A stretch of DNA of 54,662 nt. Origin: Heterotrichella gracilis (taxonomy: Eukaryota; Sar; Xanthophyceae; Tribonematales; Xanthonemataceae). Position numbers and translations under genes: made by a program. The stretch is from positions 1 to 54,662 of the forward strand of contig JAULBX010025864.1 of assembly GCA_032358255.1 (NCBI GenBank), in the 5' to 3' direction. Below, piece by piece: positions 21,603 to 40,249 of the stretch; position 1 is the first letter of the stretch, and the number at the start of each line of letters is the position of its first letter. Below the pieces are notes generated by a model. It ran no database searches. It saw only the letters and a list, made by a program, of their open reading frames with translations, and was not told the DNA's origin.

Positions 21603-24600
21603 ATGTCTGTACCCGCTAAGGGCGCGCAGCAGGGCAGGGCCAAGCCCACAAAGTCCTTGAGCAAGAAGCTCAAGTCCTTCTTTTCATTTGGCAAGGGCAG
21701 CGGCAAGCGGCCGGCCTATGCTCCCGAGCCCCCTCTGTCAGCACCTGAGACAGAGTCCTCGGAACCAGAACAGCCACCAGTGGATAACAACACCCAAGAG
21801 GTACACAACTCAACTGGAATCTACGCCTTGCAAAGCAAGCAACGTTGGTTGCACCCACCCCTCGTTGCACTCCCTAGCGCATTGATCCCCCCCACCCTGC
21901 CCCCAGAGTGCCAGATCTTCCGGCAGCCTCCAGCCCTCCAGCTCTAATGTCTCGGGTTCGGCCGTGGCCGAGGTCGTGGTGGGGAGTGACCCCGACTTGA
22001 CCTCGCCTTTTGAGGCGGAGGGGGAGGAGCAGGAGTGGGACATGGGGCGAGGGGAGGAGGACATACACACCACCAGCGACTGGGCAGGTGAGTGGAGTCT
22101 GTGGAGTGGGGGGCGTGGGTGTGGACAAGGAGTGCGAGGTACCAAACACCAAGCTGTCACACTAATGGCAGGTGGTGCAACCTCCAATCCCCCCCGTGCA
22201 GCCCTGGCCAATGGGGAGACCACAGTGGCGGAGTCCCCCCAAGCCACCAACAGCAGCGCTCACGGCAGCGACGCCATACTGCACGCCATGGCCCTCAACC
22301 CCCCGCGCCCCAACTCCAGCGCCAGCCCCCTGGTGGAGATGTCGCTGAATGAGATGGCCAACCACGCCAGCGGCCTCATGTCGGACCTGTACAGCGGCGA
22401 GGTGTGTGTGTGAAGTGGGGGGTATTGGAGGCCAACAACCAGGCACAGTGGACCAGGTTAGGGCGAAGCAGGACAGACGCGCAGTGCAAGCACTTGCTTG
22501 ATTGGCCTGACGTGACATGATCTGGGCCTGTGGCCTGATCTTTGGTGTGTGCCCTTTGCGAGCGCTGAGTGGCTGTGCGTGTGCAGGGGGGTGACGCTCA
22601 AGTGAGCGGCAAGGAGGCGCTGGTGGAGCAGCACATACTCACAGGTAAGTAAACAGCCGAAATGGAATCGCATGCAGCAACACCGCAAGCATGGCAACCC
22701 GGCTGCAGTAGCACCGCATGCAGCAACATACTCAGCGGATGCACATGGCAAGCGACGCCAGCTATGGCATGCTGCCATCGCCTGCCATGTGCATCTGCTG
22801 CCTCCATGGGTGCTGCCAACATGCGGGTAGTAGCCATGCGACATGGGGTCATGCCACATGGGGCTGCCCTCTTCCCCACCGTGCCTTGTGCAACGCCCAA
22901 ACAATTATCCCCACACACCCCCAGGCATCTTCACCATCTGCCAGCAGCTACCTGCCGCCTACCGCACAGGCCAGTTCGATGGTCTGTCAGGCGGCGAGGG
23001 ACACGGCGACGCGTGGGAGCGGGCGCACATGGAGATGGTGGCGCTGGGGCTGGACAACTTTGTGAACACAGTAGCGGGTGGGTGGCTTGGCGGACCAGGG
23101 GCATGTGCATGGGCCATGCAATGGGCATGTACATGGGCCATGCAATGGGCAGCGTGCTCTGGGTCACACCCCTCACCGCCGTGGTCTGACTCTGCATGTG
23201 CTGAGAGCCATGCAGCAACCATGCCCGGTTAACACGGTTCACTTCAACCCCATCCACCTCCTCCACCCACCCACTGCCACAGGTTACCTTTTGTCGGGCC
23301 GCTCCCCGGAAGGCGCCCCCTCCCTCACCCAGCGCACCTCTGCCGCCATCCTCAAGACCGTGGCCATGTGGATGGAGGGCCAGCTGGATCAGCCTGACGC
23401 GCCGCACTACATGGACGTGGCGGTGGCGGTCAACAGGCTGGGGCTGGGGACCGGCGCGGCAGCGCAGGCGGTGAGCTTGTGTTGGAAAAAGGGAACCGGG
23501 ATCGTCTTTCCAACATGTGGTGGGCTGGTGGGTCATGTGCGCACATGCTGCAAAGCATGGGCCCACCTCGAGTGCGGTTATCCCTAGCATTTGCATGGGC
23601 ATGGCCCAACCGCTGACCTTTGCCATGTGTGCCGTTGGGAGTCGCGCGGCCACTGACTTTGCCCTTGGTGTGTTAGGATGTCCAGCCTGAGTCCAGCAAT
23701 GCCTCCAGCAGCGGCAGCGACTCTGATCGCAGCTTCCACTTTGGCCCCCAGCGCACCTGGCACACGCTGGACCGACTGCTGCGCCACGAGGTGCTGGACG
23801 CACGCACAGGCGGCGCGGCGCTCACGCACTGCCTCATGACAATATCAGCGGAGCTGCTCAGCCAAAAGGGTGAGGGGGTATAGGGGGTGATCTGATGGCA
23901 TGATGGTGGGTGGCAGGATGGGGGCATGAGGATGGCGGTTGGGGCATGTACCATGGCATCATGAGCGCTGTTGGGGGCATTTGCGGGGTCAAGGAGTGAA
24001 GGCGGCAGCATCTTGTGTGGTTGCGTTGGTGCGCCCTCTGACTCATCGCTCAATGCTGCTGTTCTTCCTCTCGCAGGCGCCACCCGTGTGATGGGCGGCC
24101 TGATGCAGGTGGTGGAGGCAGGCAAGACCAGCGCGGGGGCTGAGGAGCTGCAGGGGGCAGCAGCGAGGGCGCTCAACTGCCTCACGCGGGATGCTAAGGC
24201 GGCGCTGGCGGCGCAGGTGCGGGTATGCATGTGCGTGTGCACCACTCTACCACCCAGGCCAATGACCTCCAAACTGGGCACACCATAATCCCCCACGCTC
24301 GAGGCATGCAGCCCTCTAGACCGCTAGAAGCATGTCTTACCCCTGCTCCGCCCCACCCTGCTGCAGGGCGACTCTCCCGACATGCTGCTTGCCATGGTCA
24401 CCTCATCAGACCCAGACCAGCAGTACGAGGGGGTGGTCATGCTGTGCGCAAGCCTGCGCGCTTCGCCAGACGCGCCGCAGGAGCTCATTGATGCCTCCAT
24501 GCCTGTGCTGCTGGAGACGCTGGCGGCGGAGCCGGGGGCGGTGCGGCCTGCGCTGCGCTCGCAGTCTGGTCTTGCTCTCAAGTACCTGTCGGGGACCAAT

Positions 24601-27600
24601 GCGGAGGCAATTGGGCGCACGCTGGCTGGGGACGAGGACAGCATGCACCTGGTCATGAAGGTGGGGGCCGGGGGATCAGAGATGCCATGCACGGTTTGGG
24701 GCTCATGCAGGGCTGCAATGGGGCGTTCTGTGCTGCACTGTTGAACCCATTCCACTCAGTGTCAGGCGCCTGAAATTGGTCATATTGCATGTATAGTTTG
24801 CTTAAAAACCATTATATTGAATATAAATATTTAAATGGAAATTTCATAAATTTTGTAAACTTGTAATTTTAATGAAAACCACCAGCAATAACTTCCTTTT
24901 GAAATTGCAATCCTCCCCTCTGGCACTCAACTGTCCCCGCCTTATCCCCCCTTCAGATCCTGGACAGCGGCAACAGCGAGGTGCGATACAACGCCATACG
25001 CCTCATGCGCTACGTGGCAACATCCTCACCACCGGGCAAGCAGGCGCTGTTCCCTTGCGTGCCGGCGCTGGTGCGGGAGCTGGGCACTGCCTCCCCCGCC
25101 CGTGTGCGCTTTGCATCCGCATCAACCCTGGCGGTGCTGGTGGATGGTCACCCGGAAGTGGTTGGGCGCATGGAGGCTGCGGGTGCAATACCCGCGCTGG
25201 TTGACCTGCTGAGCAAGGGGAGCGCAACCGCAAAGAAGGCAGCGGCAGAGGCGCTTCAGGTGGGTGTCAGGGGATTGTGGTGCATGAGTTGGGAGTGGCC
25301 TGACATGTGGGTATGGGGCATGGGTACCGCCAGCGGTGCTCTAATGTACCAGGAACCTTTATAGGAGTAACACCCTGATCCAGCTTGGCCAGGGAGGGTG
25401 GATGGCAGGTGGTTTGACACCCTGGTTCTTGTCTGTGTGAGGTCTGGCTCCCATGCCACGAGGCTAATTCCCTCAACCCCGTGCAGGCCATGGCTGCTGA
25501 GGACTCCTCCATGAAGCCGCGCATTGTGTCCGCTGGTGCTGTGCCCCTGCTCACCGCCATGGCAGCGGGGGACAACCTGCAGCAGCTGGCGGCAGCTGCG
25601 GGGGCCATCCAGGCGCTTGCCTACTGCCCTGAGGTTGGCTCTGAGTATAGCGCGCTGGTGGCTGGGTGCAAGGGCCTGGTGCCGCTGGTGGGCATGTTCA
25701 GGTCGGCGCTGCTGCCAATCAGATGCAGCGCGGCGGGGGCGCTGGTCAACCTTGCGCTGGGGAACACAGACAACCAGGTGCGGGCAGGAAGGGTGGGGTT
25801 GGCAGGCCCATGTACATGCAGATTTTGGTGTGAGGGGTGGGTGTGACTTCCTTGGTGCTGTAAACTGGTTTTGAGTTTGAGTGAAGTGGTGGCTGGGCCA
25901 TGAGCGGCTTCTTCTCTATGCCAGGCCTGCTAAGTCCACACCTGCCCAGCTGAAACATAGGTGACTGGGCCACCAACTTACACCTCAATTATGTTTCCCT
26001 GCAGCTCAAGATGTTCAAATACGGCGTCATCCCCCCCCTCATCGGCCTCATGCGCCACGCCGACACAGACGGGCAGTACAGCGCAACCGCCCTGCTGTGC
26101 AACATGGCGGGGGCGGGCGCGGACGTGCGGGATGGGATGGTGGAGGCAGGGGCGGTGGCTGCCGCAACAGACATGCTCACACACAGTGAGTACAAACCCC
26201 TGATCAGCTGACATTTATATCCTCCCTGCCATCCCCTCTGCTTCCCCTAGCAGTATGGCAATATTCATGCCTGGCTTCAGCGTTGTGCTGGTTTTCCATA
26301 TTTGCGGGAATAAAATTGGACCGATTGCTGTACAAATGGAAACGGTGTTGCAATTGTTGTAAATTAGCGCCGGCTGTTGTAAATATGTACTAGTCAAATC
26401 TGTGGTGACCACCACCTCCCACGTCCAGCGCCTGCTCTCCCCCTTGCCCTCCCCCAACTGACCCCGCCTCTTCCCTCCGCCCTTTTCAGAGAGCTGGTAC
26501 TGCCGCATCGTTGCCGCCGACCTGCTGTCCCGCCTGGCCACAGACACACGACATGTGGCCCAGGTGCTGCAGGGGGGCGCGGTGGAGGAGATGGTGGACC
26601 TCATGAAGCTTGTACACACGCAGGAGGTGGGGCTGAGGGCAGACAGGCACTGGTTGGGATTGCATTGCATGAAAGGCGTTTCACCAATCCATGTCTGGTC
26701 CTGGACATGTGCGCAGGTGTCCCACATGTCCTGTTGTCCACTAGTGGCTCGGCCGCGTGATTGCATGTGGTGTGGTCAGGCGTCAGCAGCCATGTGGTCA
26801 CCCATCTGCCCACCATCACACACATGCACACACTCATCCCTTCTGACACCCACCACCCACCCCCACCCCAGGCGCTTGACCAGGCCCGGGGCGGGCTGTG
26901 GCACGTGTCGTACGAGCGTGGCAACGACGTCATCGTCATGCGCGGGTACAAGTTTGCGCGTGCCAAGCTGGTGGCTGCGGCGCTGCTGGGCTGCCTGGCG
27001 TACCACAGCGAGGAGGCAACGGAGAGGGCGCTAGAGGTAGGGGGTTGATAGTGTGGGGCATGGCCGGGGTTTTAGGGTGTACAATGGAATTCGGAGTATG
27101 TTTATGGTTTATGGTTTCTGAATTTGGGCATGTGGCTATAGCCACCGCTGTGGGAATGGCAGGTTGGGCATGCAGCTGCGCGAGCGCCCTCCCTCACTGC
27201 TTGACTTGACCTCCCTTTGCTTGCAGGAGGGTGTGATGCCCGCCATCGGCCAAATGCTTGACAGCCGCAACAGCGAGGCCAAGGCGCTTGCGTGCATGCT
27301 CATCTGCGACATGTGCCACTGCTCAGACCTGGTGGCGGACGCGGCGCTGCAGGTGCGGTGGGGGGGTCGGGTGGGGGTCACTGACGGCAGTGCGCTGTAC
27401 TGACGGCAGGTGTGTATTAATTTAATCTAAAGAGCGGGGGACAGGCCTTGGGCAAGGTTCGTGACTGGCCTGGAACAACACCCATGGGGCTCTTATATAA
27501 TCTGGTTTGCCCCACCCCACGCTCCCTCACCCCTCCCCTTCCCCTCCTTGCCACAGGAGGGTGTGATCACCAAGCTGATGCACGCGCTGAGGCCCAAGTC

Positions 27601-28614
27601 TCCACCACGCGAGAAGCTGGCGGCGCTGGTGACGCTGCGCCTGCTGGCATACTCCCACCCCGCTGTGCAGCGCACTGTTGCTTTTGACGGCGGCCTGCGC
27701 AACCTGACGCAGCTGGTGGACCACGCGGCACCAGAGGTGCAGGCGGGGGCGCACGCGCTACTGGTGGACCTGGCAGATGGTGAGGGTGTGTGTGTGCGTG
27801 GATGCTTGTATGTGATTGGCTGGAGCAGTCGCTTATGATGGGGCTGCTACTGTCACCGGTGGGCTGGGATGTGTCTATCCTTTGAGCATGGTCAAGGTGA
27901 CCTAATAACTCGGGTGTGCTGGTGTCGGGAGGAATTGCCTGCTGCTGTCGAGTCCCCTCCCCCATGATATGTGTAACGTTCCCCCCCTGTTGCCCCGCCT
28001 CCCCAGGCAACGACGCGGTCCGGCGTCAGCTTGGTCGTGGCCTGCTCAACAAGCTGCGCAAGATGGAGGGCGGAGAGTTCCGGTGGCCAGACGGCTCGCT
28101 CTCCGCGCAAGCGGTGCGCCACGCAATGAAGGCAAAGTTCTCGGGATACGCCATCACCGCCAAGCCATCAGCAAACATGCACATACTGCTGCAGGTGGGT
28201 GCGCACTGGACCGCTGCTGGCGCTGCCCCTGCGCCGCTGCCACCCATTTGCATGCACTCCCAACCCTGCCAGTTGCCAGCATGTGTTGCATGCTGATGCC
28301 CCTCCATTGGCCACATTCAACACCGCTCTCTTGCGACCTTGCAGGTACCCTTTGATGACCTGTTCTCAGAGCGCACAGTGAGTGCATTTGCGCGGGCCGC
28401 TCGCTCGCGGCGTCCCTCCGGCCCGCACCTGTCCGCCTCCAGCACCATGGATGTGCGCCAGGAGCTGATGGACACCTACATGAGCCATGGGGATGTGCTC
28501 AACACATACACGCGCATGGAGAGCATGGCGGCGGCGGGGGAGGCGGACGGGCTGATGGACACAACAGGGGACCTGGCGGGGGTGATGGATATGATTCCGG
28601 AGGGGGAGCGGTGA
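21603..28614 (+). CDS. Large armadillo-repeat protein, function unknown
   Basis: Eighteen exons giving 1,162 residues, all phases consistent: 21603-21800, 21907-22087, 22202-22401 (alternative acceptor 22172), 22587-22644, 22925-23077, 23283-23470, 23677-23869, 24077-24216, 24367-24660, 24957-25259, 25487-25777, 26005-26185, 26490-26626, 26872-27036, 27227-27352, 27557-27779, 28007-28194, 28345-28614. The ATG sits in a CCACCATG context. Residues 1 to about 200 are polar and probably disordered, opening with a basic stretch (KSLSKKLKSFFSFGKG). The rest is alpha-helical with repeated armadillo signatures such as AAGAIPALVDLL, AAAEALQAMA, SAGAVPLLTAMA, AAGALVNLALGN, YGVIPPLIGLM and EEGVMPAIGQML. 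A conserved-looking C-terminal block (FRWPDGSLSAQAVRHAMKAK) follows. Such repeats form protein-binding superhelices; the partner is unknown and I do not recognise the subfamily. Confidence 0.85.
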
Positions 28615-29954
28615 GGGGAGCTGGATGGGAAGGGGGTGAGGCACGCCGGGAAGTGATGCCACAGCCATTGGTTCATATGGGGGAGCAGCATGCTCCAAGA
28701 TGGTAGATTCAAGCATGCAGCAGCCTTTTGGATGAACTCCTCGATTAGTTGGAATTGTGTTGTACACTTTTGTTGACCAATTTTATGCAATTTGAATTTC
28801 AATCAAATATCACTTGTGGTACCCATTCCACAGACAGTGGCAGTGCTGCATGTGAGGGGACATGGGGTCGCACACCCTTTTTGTGCGACCCCATGTGGAC
28901 GTACTGTGGGTATTACCCCTTCAAAGTCCTCGACATCATGACCGAATTATTGAGCCCCAGGCCTGTCATGCGGACTGCCAGTGACCGCATGCTTTTGCTT
29001 TAAAATTAAATTTGGACCGTCCACATGGCATGGGGTGACCCTGTGGGCCACTTATAATTTTAAGTTGGGGCACAACCTCAATTTTGGTGAAGGGGTTTGC
29101 TTTTTTGATGTCAGAAGGTCTCAATCCAGATTAGTCGACTATCTACATAGAGTGTCTTGGGCTATCTGAGCCTCTGGCCAGACTCTGAGTGGACTGTCAG
29201 TCTGTCGAGAAAAGTATCCAATAATATTCACGTTGGAGTCAAGCCTGAGGGTACTACTAGTAATACTTGTTATGTTTATGCTAAAGGCCTTTGAGTCGGG
29301 GAACATATGTCGTGCAAATTGCAAACACAACTTGAGCGTCGGACGCTCGAGCACACTGAGCCAACATGTTGCGCCCTCAACTTGCTGGCAGCAGACTGAG
29401 CCTCACGGTGAGCACGTGCGGCATAGACCTGCAAGGCTTTGCTCAGCATGAGGCGAACAAGAAAGAAAATTTTCTCCGTTAACGCCCACAGCGAGGCACA
29501 ACACTTGTACATGTGCACACACACAGTCACTGGCAGGGAGTGTTCCAAATCGGCCTACACAGATTAGTGCACCACAATGAACTACTATTTCAATGTTGCA
29601 CCAAGTGCGCAGCAGTGCACTGAATTTGGCTGCCAGTAGCTTATGTGCCCACATGGTGTCCCAGATGGTGACACTGTGATAGTTTTGTCAGTTACAAACT
29701 ATGGATTGGATTGGATCTTAGTGTGGAAGTAGTGCTAGTGCGCACTCAGAATAGTCACCAGGTGCTAAGAATACTGTTGGTTGCAGTAATGTTTGTACGC
29801 GAACATATGGTGTGGGTTCAAGCCATGCCATGGTATACTTGTTACTGCGTTCAAGATCATCATGCTGTTTCTCCCTCTGCGCGTGTGCTTTTGTCAAAAG
29901 CCTGTTAAAACAGCATCACCCACATGCACTGCGTTGAGCCTTAGTGACTGCGAT
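28615..29954. other. Convergent intergenic region between the armadillo gene and the GH131-like gene
   Basis: Both neighbours end into this AT-richer stretch. It contains a 15-bp perfect inverted repeat at 28860-28896. No open frame resembles a known protein, and nothing else stands out. Confidence 0.6.
28860..28896. repeat. Perfect 15-bp inverted repeat with 7-nt loop
   Basis: The left arm ACATGGGGTCGCACA (28860-28874) is the exact reverse complement of 28882-28896, with loop CCCTTTT. It lies 246 bp past the stop of the armadillo gene and about 1 kb past the stop of the convergent GH131-like gene. A stem this strong could act in 3'-end formation, be a small-RNA precursor, or be the terminal part of a lost inverted-repeat element. 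The stem and loop are certain; the role is unknown. Confidence 0.75.
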
Positions 29955-30767
29955 TCACGCCACTTTTAGCGTCACCCCACTCCTTTCAATGTACAGGTTG
30001 CTGTAGTACACCGCTGTGGCGCTTGCCTTCTGCTTGCCGTTGACTGGCAGGCGCAGCACCCCCACATGCAGGTCGCTGGGCTGCACGCTGCTCACATGCG
30101 CCAGGGTCACTGCCGTCTTCAGCTGCGCCTTGTCCTTGCTGGCATACAGGGTGATGGACTGCGCCCTGTAGTCCACAGCTATGGCCAGGTTGACCCACTG
30201 CTTGCGAGGGGCGGTGGTGGACCACACTGGCTTGCCTTGCACAAACAGCTGCAGCCACTTGTCCCCGCCAGGCGCTGCCCAGCCCAGCGGCGTGCCATAC
30301 ACCACCTCGAAGAAGTGCGCCTCGTGGAACAGCAGCTGGTGGTGGTAGGCTGTATCAAGGGGGGTGACATTGGGCTCTATACCAAATGCCAGCGACGCGT
30401 GGTACACCACAAGGCCCTGTTGGTAGGCGGAGTTGGGGAGGCTGGGGATGAGCTCTGTCCTCTGCATATTCTGGCCGTTCCAGTAGCTAGTGCCATCAAT
30501 GGTGAATCTGGCGCCGTACTTGGCTCCAGGGCCTTTAAAAGCTGTCGAAACTTTTATGTAGCTGCTGGGCTTCTTGGTGTCCCCGTGTATGTAGGGCTGG
30601 AACACCCCAACCTGCTTGGCCCACGACCAGGCATCCAGCTGGCGTTGGGTGGTGGAGTCCAGCTGGCCCCGCCACACCACCACACCGCCGCCCGCCACTG
30701 CCCGCACCAGGATTAAAGCGCGGAGCAAGGCGAGAGGAGTGCTTAATTGTGCGTGCTGCAGCTTCAT
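29955..30767 (-). CDS. Secreted GH131-like beta-glucanase, single exon
   Basis: An uninterrupted frame of 270 residues from ATG at 30767 to TGA at 29955-29957. The first 25 or so residues (MKLQHAQLSTPLALL, then a hydrophobic run to AVAGG) look like a signal peptide. The rest matches my memory of glycoside hydrolase family 131 along its whole length: VVVWRGQLDS, DAWSWAKQVGVFQPYIHGD, TSYWNGQNMQRTELIPS, YHASLAFGIEP, FHEAHFFEVVYG, a Trp-rich strand and DLHVGVLRLPV. The glutamates in RTELIP and HEAHFFE are the likely active-site acids. Family members are beta-jelly-roll enzymes cutting beta-1,3-, 1,4- or 1,6-glucans, described mainly from fungi. It is the only intronless gene here, among neighbours with 5 to 28 exons. 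A lectin-like relative without activity is the main alternative. Confidence 0.72.
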   Translation of the reverse strand: MKLQHAQLSTPLALLRALILVRAVAGGGVVVWRGQLDSTTQRQLDAWSWAKQVGVFQPYIHGDTKKPSSYIKVSTAFKGPGAKYGARFTIDGTSYWNGQNMQRTELIPSLPNSAYQQGLVVYHASLAFGIEPNVTPLDTAYHHQLLFHEAHFFEVVYGTPLGWAAPGGDKWLQLFVQGKPVWSTTAPRKQWVNLAIAVDYRAQSITLYASKDKAQLKTAVTLAHVSSVQPSDLHVGVLRLPVNGKQKASATAVYYSNLYIERSGVTLKVA

Positions 30768-31605
30768 GGCTTCACTTGGGCAGTTGGGGTATCTATCGAG
30801 GGGAAGCAGTGACCGTCTTGGGCAACAACGGGTGCTAGGGCAAGCAATGGTACACAATCCGCAGGTACGACGACATGTTGAGGTCACAGGACTGGATGAA
30901 GAACTAGGTGTTCCTGGCGGGTGTGGCAATCGCAAGTATAGAGAAGGCCTGGTCTGGTGTGATACGCATGCATATTGCTCAACCAATCTTAATTCGGACT
31001 TATAGCAGGAATCTTAAGAAGCTGTGCTATATTCAGCAAGCGGCACAACTGTCTAGAGCATGAAAGCTGGAAGTTCGTTAGAGGTGGCTGAAAGGTCCCT
31101 TTGATACTGGGGTGGCTTGCCAGCTAGCTCAATCAGCCTCGAGCAGATCTGCAGCAAGCACGAGAGCGCGCCACCTGGCGTAGGCAATTGCAGTGCTCAA
31201 TTGGTTTCAATTCATTAAATACCATAAAAGTACATATTGGCAGTGAGTTACTTTAACGTGGTGTAACAGTGGAAAGATAAGGTGACAAATTTGTGGGCAA
31301 ATTAGCAGCTGGCAGCAGCTGGCAGCAGTAGGCCATGCCATACCTAGCAGTAGGCCATGCCTAGCAGTAGGCCATGCCATACCATACCCGTAGAGCAAGC
31401 TCGAGCACGCGCGCGGACCCACACGGTGCACAGCACCACCCAAGTTTGGATTGTTGTGCTGCCGTGCCTTATTCCTTCGCTGCTGGTCAGAGTATGCGGG
31501 TAAATTCCCAAAATTTTCAGAGCTAGACAGCATAGTTGCATGTCATGACAGTGCAACAATTCCCACAGGCAACACCAGAAATGGCCCTCTTTCTTTCCCT
31601 CCAAC
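30768..31605. other. Intergenic region with a short tandem repeat
   Basis: Promoter side of the GH131-like gene and 3' side of the AAA ATPase gene. At 31305-31385 there are two copies of AGCAGCTGGC and three copies of a 16-nt unit AGCAGTAGGCCATGCC. No other gene-like signal was seen. Confidence 0.6.
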
Positions 31606-37957
<6,352 letters not shown>

Positions 37958-38962
37958 GCTAGCGGCATGCTGGCGCCGAGCTCGGCATGTGGTGCCAAAC
38001 AGGGACTAGGCTATGCAGCTAACGGCAACAAGTGAACGACTTCCTGGCTGACACACCAAGTCGTTGGTATGTCAGGCCTTGTTAGCTTGTCCGCTTTCAT
38101 TGTCGAAGCAAAGAGGGGAGTTTAAGGAGTACCGTGCTAAACACTACCCCCCCTTGAGCCACATGCATGCACCCATCTGGTGAAACACCCACATCCGGTT
38201 GTATCTCTCCAAGAACGGGATATGTTCTTACATTTGCCTACTCGGCGTGAAAAATACACGTTCCCTTTAATGGGTGGCTTGTGTGGGTCCCATGTTGCAC
38301 GATGCATGGTCCAGGCCAGGTTGGTGCCGTCACAGGAGGGAAGCACGACAATGTAGCTATGTTCCACCACCACCAGGAGGTCAGCGAGTTACTTCAGTAA
38401 AATATTTCGTCCTGAGATTACAGTTTCAAATGGGCAGCCAGCTGCGGGCGTAAACAATAGTTTGCAAATGCTGGGAGCACTCTGTCACACAGCTGTGCAC
38501 AAAATGGCATGTTGTAACGAGGCCTTTGCTGCCGTATTCAACTCAATGTCCTGACCCATCAGGGAACCTAACTCTTAGATGACTACCGCACTCCTCACTT
38601 GCACGGCGAGATTTGCTGAAAACCACAATCATTCACGCCACAGTGTAATACTTGACCCACCCCTAGCGCAGTAGCTTCCACAGGTAATAATTACTACAGC
38701 CAAGCACGAACTTGAGGCTGTCAGCACTAGCAACCTGGTGCTGCACGTGGCACGGCAAGGCGCTGGGTGCGGCGGCACAGCCATGTCGCTGAAAATGACA
38801 CACTGCCATGTCCACTCCTAGCACCTCCAGACGGAGGTGATAATCACGAGGGAACCTGTGCTGGCAGGCAAGTGCGGCCGGTGCGCTTGGTGCACACATG
38901 ATACATATTTCTGCAGTTGCGCCAGCACTCCTTGCGCAAACATCTTCACTCCAAAACAGCCA
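37958..38962. other. Intergenic region between U1-C and the AAA ATPase
   Basis: It holds the 5' region of AFG2 and the 3' UTR of U1-C, both on the minus strand. A minus-strand open frame near 38137-38373 and another at 38663-38899 have no recognisable domain; the second is most simply U1-C 3' UTR. No other signal was seen. Confidence 0.5.
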
Positions 38963-40249
38963 TCACTGTTGTACTGCCATACCCTGTGGTGGTCCCATGC
39001 CGTGCGGTGGTCCCATGCCGTGTGGGGGGCCCATGCCCTGTGGTGGACCCATGCCTTGAGGAGGTCCCATCCCATGCTGTGGGTCCATGCCTTGTGGTGG
39101 CCCCATGCCCTGGGGTGGGCCCATTCCTTGGGGTGGGCCCATGCCGTGTGGAGGTGGTCCACCCATGTATGGGCCTTGTGGGCCGCCGTAGGGTGGACCC
39201 ATGCCCGGGCGAGGGGGACCCATGCCGGGTGGAGGACCCATGCCTGCAGAGAGGAGTGCGGGGCAGCGGCGTCAGGGGAACGCACAGCTAGAGTTGGGAA
39301 CGTTAGGGAGGGTGGTGCGAGGAAGGGCAACATTGGCAGGGGCAGGGCCAACCGTTCAAACCGTGTTTTGAAAACAACAACCATTCCAAGTTCATGCACC
39401 ACGGTCTATTGCGTACATACCTGGTCGGTAGCCGGGTGGTGGCCCCATGCCGGGCGGTGGCCCCATGCCCGGCCGCATCCCCATACCGCCGGGTGGGCCC
39501 ATGCCCATCCCCATGGGCGGTCGGTTAACAGGCACGGGCATGACCATGGGGGGTCGGCCGCCATGTTGGATGGGGCTGGGACCCTGCAACAAAGACGGGG
39601 CAGCGTAGGTCAGCGCCGAGCAGCCTGTTGTTCAGTCTGTATGCAGGAGTGTGGTACCCGTGGATGACCGCAGCGCTCCAGGGTGTTCCACAAGGACATT
39701 GCTGGTTTGATGCGAGGGAGCTGATAGCATGTGAGCTGGGATGTGTGGTGCGGCATGCCCAGTTGCCGTGACCGAGTGCAATGCTGGTGCAAGTGCCGTA
39801 CCCCCATGCGCTGCATGTTGTCCATGATCTTCGATTCGATCAGGCTCTGCGACTGCACCTCCTCAAATTGCATGTAGTAGTTGCGCACGTTGGCCTGCAC
39901 ATTGAGGTGGGTCAAGGAAGGGGTCACAAACAGTTGACAACGGGAGGAACTTGGTTGCGTGGCAGTATGCACGGAGGATGCACCCCAACAACTATGCAGC
40001 AGCAGCGCCTCACCTTGTGCTTGAAGCCCGCATTGTGTTGCTTGCGCACAACAGCCTGCAGCACACAGGGAGGGACATGTCACTCCAGGGATCAAGCCAC
40101 AGCTAATGGAAGGAACCATGGGTTGACACTGTACCACAATACTCCAGACGCAGATGCGCCCCAGGTAATGCATGCATATGCACTGTGGGTACACTCACCG
40201 AGTCGTGGGTTAAATACGTGTCACAGTAGTCGCAGTAGTAGCGAGGCAT
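38963..40249 (-). CDS. SNRPC: U1 small nuclear ribonucleoprotein C (U1-C)
   Basis: Five exons giving 209 residues: 40249-40199, 40055-40014, 39894-39802, 39583-39421, 39243-38963. The N-terminus reads [17 protein letters not shown], then [13 protein letters not shown] and [12 protein letters not shown]: the U1-type C2H2 zinc finger (Cys6, Cys9, His24, His30), near-identical to U1-C across eukaryotes. The protein stabilises the U1 snRNP on the 5' splice site in the nucleus. The C-terminal half is almost only Met, Pro and Gly, with repeats of [12 protein letters not shown] and MGPPHG, as in plant and animal U1-C but strongly repetitive in the last exon. The first intron splits the zinc finger between its Cys and His pairs. 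Confidence 0.95.

Noticed and set aside
31305..31385. Possible CRISPR-like repeat array
   Set aside because: The 16-nt units are adjacent or separated by only a few bases, with no spacers, and this is a eukaryotic nuclear locus; it is a simple tandem repeat.
38663..38899. Minus-strand open frame of 78 codons downstream of U1-C
   Set aside because: No domain is recognisable, its start lies past the U1-C stop, and it is most simply 3' UTR.
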